In this document: positions 18,799 through 28,200 of the stretch, one piece after another
Position numbering within the stretch: the first letter of the stretch is position 1
Layout: each line of letters opens with the position of its first letter
Assembly: GCA_934525595.1 (NCBI GenBank)
Contig: CAKSZJ010000017.1
Location: 6,844 to 70,843 of the forward strand
Origin: an uncultured Chiayiivirga sp.
Lineage (GTDB): Bacteria; Pseudomonadota; Gammaproteobacteria; Xanthomonadales; Xanthomonadaceae
Reading direction: 5' to 3'
Length of the DNA stretch: 64,000 nucleotides
Translations under genes and position numbers: made by a program
Notes under the pieces: model-generated
What the model saw: only the letters and a program-made list of their open reading frames with translations
The model's database searches: none
Told to the model about the DNA's origin: nothing

Positions 18799-18852
18799 CG
18801 TGTACCCGTAACGTGTACCCGGAGCAACTCTGTGGCGATTTTCCGGGTACAC
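18799..18852. repeat. GTGTACCCG integrase arm-type repeats, left end
   Basis: CGTGTACCCG occurs at 18799-18808 and 18812-18821 (13-base pitch) and once inverted at 18844-18852, all between yicC and the integrase start. A matching pair lies near the right end (37068-37089, 12-base pitch). The arrangement is that of arm-type binding sites for a tyrosine integrase and its excisionase. Confidence 0.5.
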
Positions 18853-18866
18853 ACAAGGAGAGACGC

Positions 18867-20126
18867 ATGGGCAAGCTGACGGATGTGCAGATTCGGAACT
18901 GGATCAAGGCCGGAGAGCGCTTCGAGGCGCGCGGCGATGGTGATGGTTTGTGGCTGATCTATCGTCAAGACCATGCCACGCCGGTCTGGCGTTTCCGTTA
19001 CCGGTTGGCCGGCAAGGCGCGCGTGATGAACCTGGGCAGCTACCGCGACCTGTCCCTGGCCGAAGCACGCCGCACGGTGAAGGAATTACGTGCCCGAGTG
19101 GCGCTGGGTTACGACGTGGCCGCCGAGAAACAGGAGCGCAAGCGGGAGGCGGTTGCCAAGATCGAGGCAGGCCAACGCCGGATCACCGTGGCGAAGCTGG
19201 CCGACGAATACTTCGAGCGGAACATCCTGGGCCGCTGGAAGCATCCCAACATCGTCCGCAGCCGGATCGAGCGCGACATCAAGCCCAACATCGGCAAGCT
19301 GTACGTCGAGGACGTGAAGCCTGCCCACATCGATGCCCTGATTCAGGCCGTCATCAAGCGTGGCGCGCCGACGGTGGCCAACGACGTGCTGCGCTGGGTG
19401 CGCCGGATGTTTGACTTCGCAGTGAAGCGGCACATGCTCCAGTTCAACCCGGCGGCAGCGTTCGGCCTGGCCGATGCCGGCGGAAAGGAGGAATCCCGCG
19501 ACCGGGCGCTGTCACGCGATGAGCTGGTTTCCCTGTTCGATGCCATGCGCCGCGCCAAGGGATTCAGCACGGAGAACTTCCACGCCATCCGACTCCTGTT
19601 GCTGCTGGCCGTCCGCAAACAAGAGCTGACCGCCGCGCGCGTTGACGAGTTCGACCTTGACGCCGGCATCTGGCACTTGCCAGCAGAGCGCACCAAAACC
19701 GGGGCCGCGATCGACATCCCACTGGCAGCGCCAGCTATCGAGTCCCTGCACGAGTTGATCCGGCTGGGCTGCGGCAGCGACTACCTGCTGCCGGCGCGGA
19801 AGCGACAGACGAACATGCTGCCCCACATCTACGAGGGTACGTTGAACGTCGCGATGGGCAAAGTGAAGCCGCTGATGAGCTGCCCACCGTTCACCCTGCA
19901 CGACCTTCGGAGAACCTGCCGCACGCACCTGGCCGCCTTGGGGGTGGATCCGCACATCGCCGAGAGGTGCCTGAATCACAAGCTCCGGGGCGTGGAAGGG
20001 ATCTACAACCGTCACGACTACCTGCCCGAACGACGCGACGCACTGGCGCGCTGGGCCACGCTGCTGGAAGCCTGCGAGGCCGGGGAAACGGCGAAGGTCA
20101 CGCCACTGCGGCGCAAGACGGCATGA
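18867..20126 (+). CDS. int: P4-type tyrosine integrase
   Basis: 419 residues from the ATG at 18867 behind an AAGGAGAG ribosome binding site. The N-terminal DUF4102/arm-binding domain (about 1-90) is followed by a SAM-like core-binding domain (about 105-200) and the catalytic domain. The active-site residues are present: Arg250, His345-x-x-Arg348, His371 and nucleophile Tyr380. Integrases of this type insert islands and satellites at the 3' ends of tRNA genes or of a few protein genes, yicC among them. It lies just inside the yicC end of the element. The next gene starts within its stop codon (ATGA). Confidence 0.95.
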   Translation: MGKLTDVQIRNWIKAGERFEARGDGDGLWLIYRQDHATPVWRFRYRLAGKARVMNLGSYRDLSLAEARRTVKELRARVALGYDVAAEKQERKREAVAKIEAGQRRITVAKLADEYFERNILGRWKHPNIVRSRIERDIKPNIGKLYVEDVKPAHIDALIQAVIKRGAPTVANDVLRWVRRMFDFAVKRHMLQFNPAAAFGLADAGGKEESRDRALSRDELVSLFDAMRRAKGFSTENFHAIRLLLLLAVRKQELTAARVDEFDLDAGIWHLPAERTKTGAAIDIPLAAPAIESLHELIRLGCGSDYLLPARKRQTNMLPHIYEGTLNVAMGKVKPLMSCPPFTLHDLRRTCRTHLAALGVDPHIAERCLNHKLRGVEGIYNRHDYLPERRDALARWATLLEACEAGETAKVTPLRRKTA

Positions 20127-20998
20127 GCTCTGGCCTGGCAGAGCCCGAAGGTGAGGACCGCAGGGACCACGGCACACCGCTTCGGATTTCCGCGGATTGG
20201 CTCCTCGACAAAGCAAGGCGCGGCGACCGTCACGCCGCGGCTGTCCTGCTGGATAAAGCACTACAGGCCGTACGCGATTCCAGCATGGAGTCCGAAGTCA
20301 GGGGCTACCTCGCCAATTTCCTGAGTCGCTTACTTGACCGGTATAGCAGCAGCCCATTCCGTCGGCGGGACGCAGCAGTGGCGTTATCGGGTCTGAAGTT
20401 TCCCCGCCGCGCCCTGGGTGAATCAGATCTTCCAGTCCGCGCACGAGCAGCCATCCGCGAAGACGCATCGCTTGATGCGATTGGCGAGTACCTGGGGGGC
20501 TTCTTCGACCAGGCCATTGCCCTTCACAGATTGAGCGGCTCCGGGCAACGGGCGTTGGAACCTTCGCTTGAGGCGCTGTACCCGTTCGATGGCAGGGGGC
20601 GACCTGAGTTGTCGCAGGATGAGTTGGACATGCTCGCCGCGCGCGTTCTGGTTGCCGATCACTACGCCGATGCCGCAGCCGGGCGGCGCCTGTCGATCAA
20701 AAGGATCTGCGAATTCCTGGCCGATCACCTCTTCGATGAACTTCCGCAGGACGAGACGCAGACTGGTGAGGCGTATCCCGTAGAAGATCCGCTGCTGGAA
20801 AAGGCTTGGGCAGCCTATCCGCTGGATGCCTACCTGCGCGCGTGGGCGGAAAACGGCGAGCAGCTACAGATGCTCTTCGTTACAGCAGGGCAGGACCGGA
20901 GGGCGCTCCTCCCGGAGGCCGAGGCGCTGGCACGGCTCCCCGATGTCGTGATTCGCGAGCTCAAATCACGCAACCGAAGGCGCCCCTCCAGGGCGTGA
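20123..20998 (+). CDS. Hypothetical protein coupled to the integrase
   Basis: 291 residues starting in the integrase stop codon. The composition is soluble and helical, with no signal peptide or membrane segment. Recognisable features are few: an Arg-rich C-terminus (RNRRRPSRA), an acidic centre (ELPQDETQTGEAYPVEDP) and alternating Ala/Leu helices. No family was recognised. Overlap with int suggests it is made together with the integrase, perhaps helping recombination or regulation; that is only inference. About 120 bases with no gene follow before the AlpA gene. Confidence 0.7.
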   Translation: MSSGLAEPEGEDRRDHGTPLRISADWLLDKARRGDRHAAAVLLDKALQAVRDSSMESEVRGYLANFLSRLLDRYSSSPFRRRDAAVALSGLKFPRRALGESDLPVRARAAIREDASLDAIGEYLGGFFDQAIALHRLSGSGQRALEPSLEALYPFDGRGRPELSQDELDMLAARVLVADHYADAAAGRRLSIKRICEFLADHLFDELPQDETQTGEAYPVEDPLLEKAWAAYPLDAYLRAWAENGEQLQMLFVTAGQDRRALLPEAEALARLPDVVIRELKSRNRRRPSRA

Positions 20999-21117
20999 CG
21001 TCGCGCGCGAAACTCTCCGAATTAATCCACCCACCGCGCCGGCTTGGGCGCATAACGTAGGTGCGCCTTCCCAAGGCCGCCCGCGCAATTCCGCGCGGGT
21101 GCGTTGGAGACAAAGCG

Positions 21118-21351
21118 ATGCCCGCTTGTACCAAAGCTGCCGTCAGTGGCGGCAGACCAACCCACCTGATTCGCCTGCCTGTGGTTCTCGCGAGGACCGG
21201 GAAGAGTCGATCAACCCTATACCGTGAAGTCGCCGCAGGTACGTTCCCGCGCGGCGTTCGGATCGGTGACAACGCTGTGGCCTGGGTCGAAGCTGAGGTG
21301 GCGGATTGGATCGCTGCCCGAATCGCTGTGCGCGATAAGGAGGTGGCATGA
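21118..21351 (+). CDS. AlpA family transcriptional regulator
   Basis: 77 residues from the ATG at 21118, preceded by TTGGAGA. The fold is a MerR-like winged helix: HLIRLPVVLARTGKSRSTLYREVAAGTFPRGVRIG, seen in parts over residues 14-50, is the AlpA/excisionase signature, followed by VAWVEAEVADWIAARI. AlpA proteins activate integrase genes or act as excisionases in P4-like elements. It is first in a run of genes that overlap by four bases each. A GTG at 21061 would extend it by 19 residues but lacks a ribosome binding site. Confidence 0.85.
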   Translation: MPACTKAAVSGGRPTHLIRLPVVLARTGKSRSTLYREVAAGTFPRGVRIGDNAVAWVEAEVADWIAARIAVRDKEVA

Positions 21352-21677
21352 ACGCCCCGCCAAAACGACGAAGCCCGGCCGTTCGAGGGCCGGGCTTCGA
21401 GGAACAGCATGCGCTTGCGAACGCGCCCACATCCTACCGCAACTGCCGGTGGCCCGCACCAGGCACCGCGCGTGCGGCGGTCCTCAATGCGCTGCTGGCC
21501 GGCCGCATTCTCACCGGCCTGACGGCCTGGCGTGAGCTCGGCGCAAGCCGCCTGGCAGCCGATGTCCATGCGCTGCGTGGCCTCGGCTGGCCAATCCTGA
21601 GCGAGGAGGCCGATGTCGCTGCGCGTGAAGGTCGTTCCGCCCGGATCGCGCAATATCGCATCGAGGTGCAGCCATGA
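21348..21677 (+). CDS. Small winged-helix-like protein, phage type
   Basis: 109 residues starting in the stop codon of the AlpA gene. The part from residue 40 on (AAVLNALLAGRILTGL, ELGASRLAADVHALRGLGWPI) reads as a helix-turn-helix of the kind used in small phage DNA-binding proteins that sense codirectional strands, ending in a beta wing (IAQYRIE). The N-terminal 30 residues are Pro/Arg-rich. It is probably a regulator or replication accessory protein of the element; no named family is certain. Confidence 0.65.
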   Translation: MNAPPKRRSPAVRGPGFEEQHALANAPTSYRNCRWPAPGTARAAVLNALLAGRILTGLTAWRELGASRLAADVHALRGLGWPILSEEADVAAREGRSARIAQYRIEVQP

Positions 21678-21925
21678 ACCGGCCGCCACTGACCTGCGAG
21701 GAATGGGCCAACGCTGCCGCGCGCTACCACTCGCTTGCATGCGAGTTGATCCACCAGGTGGATTCGGGCCGACTCGTCGAGGCTCCCGGATCGAGCTTCC
21801 GCGACCGCCAAAATGTTCGCGCGTACCTCAGCGCGGTGCGCTCCATCCTCGCGGACGGTCCGTTTGATAGCGAGCCGGATGACTTCGACTCCGTCGATGG
21901 CGACGACTCCGGGGGTGGGACATGA
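21674..21925 (+). CDS. Small acidic hypothetical protein
   Basis: 83 residues, overlapping both neighbours by four bases. The N-terminal half is helical (CEEWANAAARYHSLACELIHQV); the C-terminal 22 residues are nearly all Asp, Glu, Ser and Gly. Such acidic tails are found in small phage proteins that bind DNA-binding partners, but no family is recognised. Confidence 0.65.
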   Translation: MNRPPLTCEEWANAAARYHSLACELIHQVDSGRLVEAPGSSFRDRQNVRAYLSAVRSILADGPFDSEPDDFDSVDGDDSGGGT

Positions 21926-22716
21926 GCACGCTCATCATGGCCCGCTGTTGGCCCCTTCTGATGCCGCCCACGGCCAAGGCGGTGCTGATCTCTTTGGCGG
22001 ACAACGCCAACGACCACGGCGTGTGCTGGCCATCACAGCCGACAATCGCCGCGCGCGTTTGCCTGAGTGAACGGGCAGTGCGAAATGCGATCAAGTGGCT
22101 GGAGGAAGCAGGCTACCTGGTCGCGGATCGGAGCAACGGACGCCACACCCGGTACACCATCACCCTGACCCCGGCACCAGGTGCCACCCCGGAACGAGGT
22201 GCCGGGGCGGAACGTCGTGCCGGTGACCCCGGCACGTCGTGCCGCCAACCCCGGCACGACGTGCCACCTAACCGTAAAGAACCATCAAAAACCGTCAAAA
22301 ACAACAGCATCGCCGATGCGGTGACGGACGACCCACCTCCCCGAGGTCGGCGCGGAACGCGCCTCCCTGATGGATGGCAGCCAAGCGGTGCAGTGCGGGA
22401 ATGGGCAGCAGCAGAGTTCCCGGCGGTGAGCATCGAGGCGGAACTGGCGGCCTTCACGGACTACTGGCGGGCGGTGCCCGGGCAGCGGGGGGTGAAGTTG
22501 GACTGGGACGCGACATTCCGGAACCGGATTCGCGAAGTCGCCGCACGTCGGCGCAACGGAGGGATGACCAATGGACCACATCGCGAAAGCGCTGCCGGAC
22601 GTGCGGAGCGACTTGCCCGCGAAGGCGACGAGCGCGACGCGCGACGGGCTCGGGAGGCGGCCTCGCACATCCAGCGGCCGGTGATCGAAGGTTGCTGGTC
22701 GGAGGTTTTCCCATGA
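21922..22716 (+). CDS. Winged-helix replication initiation-type protein
   Basis: 264 residues. The first 80 carry an HTH_36-type winged helix (TAKAVLISLADNANDHGVCWPS, SERAVRNAIKWLEEAGYLV), as in phage and plasmid replication initiators. Residues about 83-118 are encoded by the five iterons listed separately. The C-terminal part (LPDGWQPSGAVREWAA, VKLDWDATFRNRIREV) resembles the DnaT/phage replication protein tail that recruits helicase. By analogy with lambda O, the protein would bind iterons inside its own gene. It overlaps both neighbours by four bases. Confidence 0.75.
   Translation: MSTLIMARCWPLLMPPTAKAVLISLADNANDHGVCWPSQPTIAARVCLSERAVRNAIKWLEEAGYLVADRSNGRHTRYTITLTPAPGATPERGAGAERRAGDPGTSCRQPRHDVPPNRKEPSKTVKNNSIADAVTDDPPPRGRRGTRLPDGWQPSGAVREWAAAEFPAVSIEAELAAFTDYWRAVPGQRGVKLDWDATFRNRIREVAARRRNGGMTNGPHRESAAGRAERLAREGDERDARRAREAASHIQRPVIEGCWSEVFP
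22169..22311 (+). repeat. Iteron array plus AT-rich tract: candidate replication origin
   Basis: Five imperfect units lie head to tail at 22169-22186, 22187-22204, 22204-22226, 22227-22248 and 22249-22270. The best fit is CCCCGGCACGTCGTGCC with a variable 1-5 base tail; each unit contains the inverted repeat GGCAC/GTGCC or a close variant. Immediately after comes an A-rich stretch (22271-22311) with repeats of the form AACCRTMAAA, rare in this GC-rich sequence. Iterons followed by an AT-rich melting region inside the initiator gene is the lambda ori layout. Confidence 0.6.
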
Positions 22717-22979
22717 TCCAGCACCTGGAACTCAAACGAGGTGCGGCCCGGCTCGTCGTCGTCAGATTCAGCCTCGAAGAGGTGGTCGTCCACCTCAGCG
22801 ACGACGAAGGGCAGACGGTTCTTTGTGCCGTGGCTCCGCTCAGGGCCTGTGCCCTGGAATATCGGGATCCGCCATTCGCCGGCCAGTTTGTCGCGCGCTT
22901 CGGGCAGGCCTTGCTGCCCCTGCACCAAGGCGAGGCGGCACAGGTCGCGGGCCTGCTGCAAGCGCGGTGGCCGCTGTGA
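22713..22979 (+). CDS. Small hypothetical protein of the element
   Basis: 88 residues starting in the stop of the replication protein gene. The sequence looks like a small beta-rich domain (LVVVRFSLEEVVVHLSDDEG, VLCAVAPLRACALEY) followed by a helix. No signal peptide, no family recognised. Its place between the replication gene and another unknown suggests an accessory role in replication or control. Confidence 0.6.
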   Translation: MIQHLELKRGAARLVVVRFSLEEVVVHLSDDEGQTVLCAVAPLRACALEYRDPPFAGQFVARFGQALLPLHQGEAAQVAGLLQARWPL

Positions 22980-23431
22980 GCCGGCGCGGGTGTTGGGACG
23001 CTCGCCGCGACCCGGGCGCACTGCGTGCGCTACAAGGCTGGTCATGCCGCTCAGCATCCGATGCGGCGCTCGGCTTGGCACTGGCCGGTTCTGGCTCGGA
23101 TGACATTGGCACGGCCGCGCTGCTCTGGCGTTTTGGACTGGACGACCACGCAGCTACCGTCATCGTTCCAAGGCTCGCCGCGTTGGTGTTGCTGGAATCC
23201 GAACGAGCACGGATTCCTGTTGGCGACGATCAGGCCGCAGGCATCGTGGAACTCGCAATGCGTCGCTTCCGAGATGAGGACTGCGGATCGGTAGCGACGG
23301 CTGCCAAACGAGCGGGAATGCGGCGCGCGAGCTTCGAGCACCTGCTGGCGCGAGTGCAGGGGGCGCTATGGGGATCTCTTCCGGGCAGCCTGGAGCGCTT
23401 CTTCGCAACTTTCGCGCAGGACGCCGCGTGA
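22976..23431 (+). CDS. Hypothetical helical protein of the element
   Basis: 151 residues from a GTG that overlaps the previous stop (GTGA). The second half has a possible helix-turn-helix (CGSVATAAKRAGMRRASFEHLLARV), the arrangement seen in phage antiterminators and late regulators, but the match is too weak to name. The last gene before the giant-protein module starts within its stop (GTGA). Confidence 0.6.
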   Translation: MSRRGCWDARRDPGALRALQGWSCRSASDAALGLALAGSGSDDIGTAALLWRFGLDDHAATVIVPRLAALVLLESERARIPVGDDQAAGIVELAMRRFRDEDCGSVATAAKRAGMRRASFEHLLARVQGALWGSLPGSLERFFATFAQDAA

Positions 23432-24771
23432 TTGTGGGCTGGGACCGATTTGCACCCACGGATCGGGATACTGATCCCATGACACCAGACGACATCCGCG
23501 ACCGCGCTGCCCGAGTGGCAAGCATGGCGCTGGTGAGGCTTTCGCGACCAAGACCGGAGGAATACGCCGTGGCAAACGGATTTTTTGAGGGCCCGGACGG
23601 GCGTCGTCGGACATTCGACCGCGACGGTCGGGAAACCACACCGGGCATGGATGGCGCGCAAGCTGCCCCACGACTGACCCGGATGCCACAGGGGCCGCAG
23701 GCCGGAGGTTCGCAGAGTCTGACGCGCGCGATTCCCCAGCCCGTCACGCCGGCACCTGGCGCGCCGAATGCTCTTGGCGGCTCGCTCAGCGTGATGCCAT
23801 CAAACGCCGGTGCGCCCACACTGACGCGATCCGCAATGGATCAGACGGCCGCGCCGCTCATCCGCCCGCAAGCCACGGCGCAGGCCCCTACCGTGAACCT
23901 GACCCGCCCGACGTACAGTGCAGCCCCCGCGCGCGCCGCAACGCATTCCCTTGTGGATCCGCGCAGCACGGCAGGCGAGATGTTGCGGCGGGCGGATATG
24001 GCGGCGAGTGAAATCAGTTTCCACGCACGCGGTGCGCCCAAGACGCGCGCGCAGCTGGAAGCACTGACCGCCGGTGCGCGAGCACGGCAACAGTTCTGGC
24101 TGGATCAGGCGGCGTCGGTGCCCGGTGCCGCGCGGCGCATCGGGGAGATTCAGGCCGAGCAGGCCGGGAGGGGCCAGCTCGATGCCGCCACGCAGGCATC
24201 CGCCGAACGCATCGCCGGCACACAGAGTGCGTCCCGTCTTGCTGCCGAGCAGGTACAGCAGCAGGGCGCGATGGATCGCGCGAGGGTGGAAGGCCAGTTC
24301 CAGCTGCGCCGCCCGCAGAAGCCGGTCCAACTGGCGGACGGCACGCTTGCCGCTCCGGGGCCGGACGGCCAGATGCAGCCGTTCACGATGCCGGATGGAA
24401 GCCCGGCGATGGGGGCGCTGCAACGCTCGCCGGTCGACCAATCGGCGCTGGCCCGGCTCGTGCCCAGCCTGACCGAGCAGTTCTTGGGCGCGGATTCGTA
24501 CGGAATGGTCCCCGACCCGGCCGCGAAGAACGGGCGTCGGCCCGCAACGGCGGCAGACCGGCAGAGCGCCTACCAGCAGGCGGTGGCCGCCGCGCGCGAG
24601 ACCCTCGGCGGTGGCTCAGCAGCCACGCCCCCGCAGGCATCCAGCAGCTCGCCGGCAGGAGGTCGCCCGGCATCGCTGGAGGCTTTCCTCGAAAAGGCCC
24701 GCACCGCCAATCCCGGCTACTCCGACGAAGAGCTGACGGAGTTCTACACGCAGACCTACGGCGCGCGCTGA
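23428..24771 (+). CDS. Disordered phage-type protein preceding the giant polyvalent protein
   Basis: 447 residues if it starts at the GTG at 23428, which overlaps the previous stop like its upstream neighbours. A second in-frame GTG at 23569 has a much better ribosome binding site (GGAGGA, 8 bases away) and gives 400 residues beginning near GFFEGPDGRRRTF. Most of the chain is Ala/Pro/Gln-rich and low in complexity, with a helical stretch at about 190-300 of the longer form and a final conserved-looking segment (AFLEKARTANPGYSDEEL). Such proteins precede giant internal or ejected proteins in podovirus-like genomes. No enzyme motif is seen. Confidence 0.65.
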   Translation: MIVGWDRFAPTDRDTDPMTPDDIRDRAARVASMALVRLSRPRPEEYAVANGFFEGPDGRRRTFDRDGRETTPGMDGAQAAPRLTRMPQGPQAGGSQSLTRAIPQPVTPAPGAPNALGGSLSVMPSNAGAPTLTRSAMDQTAAPLIRPQATAQAPTVNLTRPTYSAAPARAATHSLVDPRSTAGEMLRRADMAASEISFHARGAPKTRAQLEALTAGARARQQFWLDQAASVPGAARRIGEIQAEQAGRGQLDAATQASAERIAGTQSASRLAAEQVQQQGAMDRARVEGQFQLRRPQKPVQLADGTLAAPGPDGQMQPFTMPDGSPAMGALQRSPVDQSALARLVPSLTEQFLGADSYGMVPDPAAKNGRRPATAADRQSAYQQAVAAARETLGGGSAATPPQASSSSPAGGRPASLEAFLEKARTANPGYSDEELTEFYTQTYGAR

Positions 24772-24813
24772 CAGCCAGTGCCGCCACACCCAACCTGAAA
24801 AAGGAAGCACACC

Positions 24814-25176
24814 ATGAGCGACACCGTTGAAGAAATCGCCAAGCTCGAAACCCTCAAGGCGGCTGTCACCCGCCTGGGGCGCCTGTATGACAACGAGGCA
24901 AAGGCGCGCGACGCCAACCTTCAAAACATCAACGCAGCCTGGGAGTTCTGGGCCAAGGGCCAGCCGGAACTGGCGGACGCCGAGAAGAAGGCGTTCGAGG
25001 AGCAGTTCCAGGCTACTGATCGGAAGTTCGCCGCGCTCCAAGCAGACCTGGCCGAGATAGCTGATAACGCGCTCCAGGTGGTGATGCTCCGCGAGGAAAA
25101 CCGGAAGCTGACTGCGCAACTTGCCGAGGTGGCCGACTTCCGTGCCCGGCTGAATGCGTTTCTGCAAGGCACGTGA
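24814..25176 (+). CDS. Coiled-coil protein
   Basis: 120 residues from the ATG at 24814. Heptad-like patterns run through almost the whole chain (EEIAKLETLKAAVTRLGRLY and LREENRKLTAQLAEVADFRA), so it should form a long coiled coil, probably an oligomer. There is no signal peptide, membrane segment or known domain. It lies between the disordered protein and the giant protein, with a terminator after it. It may be a scaffold or chaperone for the giant protein; that is inference. Confidence 0.65.
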   Translation: MSDTVEEIAKLETLKAAVTRLGRLYDNEAKARDANLQNINAAWEFWAKGQPELADAEKKAFEEQFQATDRKFAALQADLAEIADNALQVVMLREENRKLTAQLAEVADFRARLNAFLQGT

Positions 25177-25210
25177 TCCGATCGCACCCACGCCGCTGCC
25201 TGTGTCCTGA

Positions 25211-25242
25211 ACCCACGCCCCGCCATCGCGCGGGGCTTTTCG
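25211..25242 (+). terminator. Terminator before the giant protein gene
   Basis: A GCCCCGC/GCGGGGC hairpin is followed by TTTTC. It lies in the 106-base gap between the coiled-coil gene and the giant gene, so the latter may have its own promoter or be reached by read-through. Confidence 0.65.
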
Positions 25243-25282
25243 ATTCCCGCCATCGAAGTGCCCACACCTGGAGGCCTGAACC

Positions 25283-28200
25283 ATGAGCGACGCCCAGCCC
25301 CTACGCCGTCCGATTGTCGACCCGTGGGCACCCGCCAGCCCGGTGCAGGCGGGCGCGCTCAAGCGCGAGCGCCCGGCCATCGTCGACCCTTGGAGTTCGG
25401 CTGGACAGGATCCGGGGCTGACCGCGAACAACGCGCAGCCGAAGAGCGCATCCCCGTCACTTTTCCGCACCGCTGGGGATCTGGCGCGGCTTGGCGGGGG
25501 CGGCATGGTCGCCGGAACGGGCCGGGCCATCGAGGGCATTGAGCGGGGCATTGCGGACAACTTCCGAGAATCGAAACCGGGCCGAGTCCGTTTCCTGGAT
25601 GAGAGCGGCCAGCCCGCGCCGATGACGGAGTCCCAGCGGGAACGGCTGCGCGCCTGGGCGGAGCGCAATCCGGCCTATGAGCCGTCCCGCGTCTCGCAGA
25701 GCCTCAAGCGCACCGGCGAGAGCATCCAGGAGGGCGTGTCGCCATCGATGAAACAGGCGATGGCCGATTCGGAGATTGACGGCGACATTCTTTCCCCGAG
25801 CACCTGGACGCTGGGCAAAGACCCGTCGGCGCGTGGACTGCTTGGCCACATCACGAAGGTGGGCGGCGAGATGGCTCCCATCGTGGCCGCCGGTGCCATC
25901 CCCGTGGTGGGTCCGGGTGCTGCCGTCGCAGCGGCTACGGGCCAGTCGTACAGCGGTGCTTACGAGGAAGCGCACGACCACGTGCTGAACGCCCCCGCAG
26001 ATGAGTTGGAGAAGTCGTCCCGCTATCGCGAATTGATCACCGCCGGCCTGTCGGAAGGTGATGCAAGGAAGGTGCTCGCCGATGAAGCAGGGCGTGGGGC
26101 AGCAGGTGTCGCCGCCCCGATTGGCGGGGTGTCCGGTGCAATTCTGGGTGGTGTCGCCACGAAGCCGCTACAGAACGCCATCGCCAGCCGGGCCGGCAAC
26201 ACGTTCGGCGCGCGCCTGCTGGGCAACCTGGCGGAAATGCCGCTGGAGGGCTTGCAGGAAGTCGCCGAATCCATGGGCGGGCGCTACGGCGCGAACCAGG
26301 CGGCGGGACTGGATCGCGATCTGTCTGAGGGCACGTTCGCGGACTTCGCCCTGGGTGCTGCGGCGGCCGGTCCTGCGGCGGTCGTGCACTCGGCCAGCAG
26401 TGGAACCCCCCGCGGTGATCGGGATTCGGGCATGACGGCACAGGAGCGTGCGGAGCTGATTGCCAGCGACACGCCATCCGCCGCGGCACCGTTGGCCTTG
26501 CCCCCGCCGGGTGCCATCACGGTGGATTCCGAAGGCAACGCGATGGCGCCAGCGCAGGCGCGCGAACGGGAATCGCTGGGCCTGACTCCGGACGTGCTCC
26601 GCGCGCAGGCCCAACAGGAAGCGCGGCAGGCGGTGGCGTTCCCGGACGCTGCACCCGGCTCGCTGGCCGATGCCGCCAATGCCTTGCCCCAGAACACCCC
26701 CACGCTGCCGGACGGATCACCACTGCCGGATCCTGCCGGCGGGCCGCTGTCGCGCGTGGTGGGTGATGGCGTGGCTACGGGTGCTATCCCGACCGGTGCG
26801 ACGACGTGGGAACAGGCACAGGCGGTCATTGCCCTGGACGCGGCCGATGCTCGGCAGTCTGCCCAGCGCGAACGGGAGATGGACGCGATTCTGCGCGAGT
26901 CGCGCTTGCCTGCCGCGCTGTACGACGCGGAGGTCGCGCGCGCGGCCGGGGTGGACGAGGTGGCGCGCGCGCCGACGGCCATGGAGCTGGCGATGCAGCG
27001 CGCTCGATCCGAAGCCGAGGCGAAGAGCACGCGCGCCGCGATTGTTGATCCGTGGGCGGCACCGAACACACCCGAATCGGCCAAATCGCAGGGCGCAAAT
27101 TTGCGCTTTGCCGAGAATTCAACGAGTTATGCGCCTGGTGATCAAAGTTATGCGCCGCAGGATCCGAGTCTGGATCCTGCACTCATCACACAGAGCCCCG
27201 ACAGCATCACCCCGGTGCGGTTCGAGCCTTTGGGGGCCAACGGGCTGCTTGTATACGGCGACGCGGCAGAGATTCGTGCACGGCTTGCCGAGGTGGGGTT
27301 TCCCAAGAAGGGGCGGAACCGGGATGGCGCGCTGCGCTTCGACGCGGCAGACCGTCAGGCATTGGAAGCCGCCTTGTCGCAGCCCCCGACCAGGCCGGGG
27401 CAGGATTCCACGCTCCCGGCGAGCACGCCGGACACCGCGCAGGGCGACACCCTGGCCGAGCATCAGGCCCCGCCGCGCGCCGCACCATCGCCCACCGGCA
27501 ACCTCGCCGCGCCGATCACCCCGCCGTGGATGACCTCGGCTACCGGAGAAACGAGCACCCCGACCATCGAGCAAATCCGCGCAGCCGTGGAACAACAGGT
27601 CGCCGCCCAGCACCGCCACAACGGCAGCACGGGAGTGAATAGCCCAGCCTTGTCGCGCGCGTGGGGTGTTCCACAGAAGGATGTTTCCCGGATCGCCCGA
27701 CAGGTGCGGGCGAACTTCGACCCTGCCCGGGTGGAATCGGCACCGCCTGCCGTAGAACCGGCGCGCGCGGCCGGCCGGACGCAGCCCCGCCCGGCAATTC
27801 GTGATCCGTTCGCGGTGCCGCAGGACACGGTCGACGGCAGCACCGCACCCAGCAGCATCAGCGCCAGCACCGCGGCTATCGCCACCCATGCCGATCCCGG
27901 CCAGCCGTCCGAACCGGCGACACCTGCCGTCATTGCCGATTCGGCGGCCACCGTGGCGCGGCACCCCACCGTACCTATGAAGCAGGCGCGCGCCGAGCTG
28001 ATCGAGCGCATCGACGAAGCCATCAGGGCAGCGCCGACGGCATCACCAGGGAGCGTCGCGGATCCGATCCTGAGTAAGCCGAGGACGGTTTCAGGAAAGC
28101 GCGAGCACGATGTCACCGTTCAGCGGACGCTGGATAACGGCCTGGACGTGCCCACCCTCACGCTGCGGCAGAACACCGCCGGTGGCTGGAACGTCATGCA

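Noticed and set aside
18691-18866. tRNA gene as attachment site for the integrase
   Set aside because: No cloverleaf or tRNA 3' end was seen at either end of the element; the yicC end repeat explains the site better.
22169-22270. Tandem repeats that could suggest a CRISPR array
   Set aside because: The units abut with no spacers, are only 18-22 bases long and lie within a coding frame.
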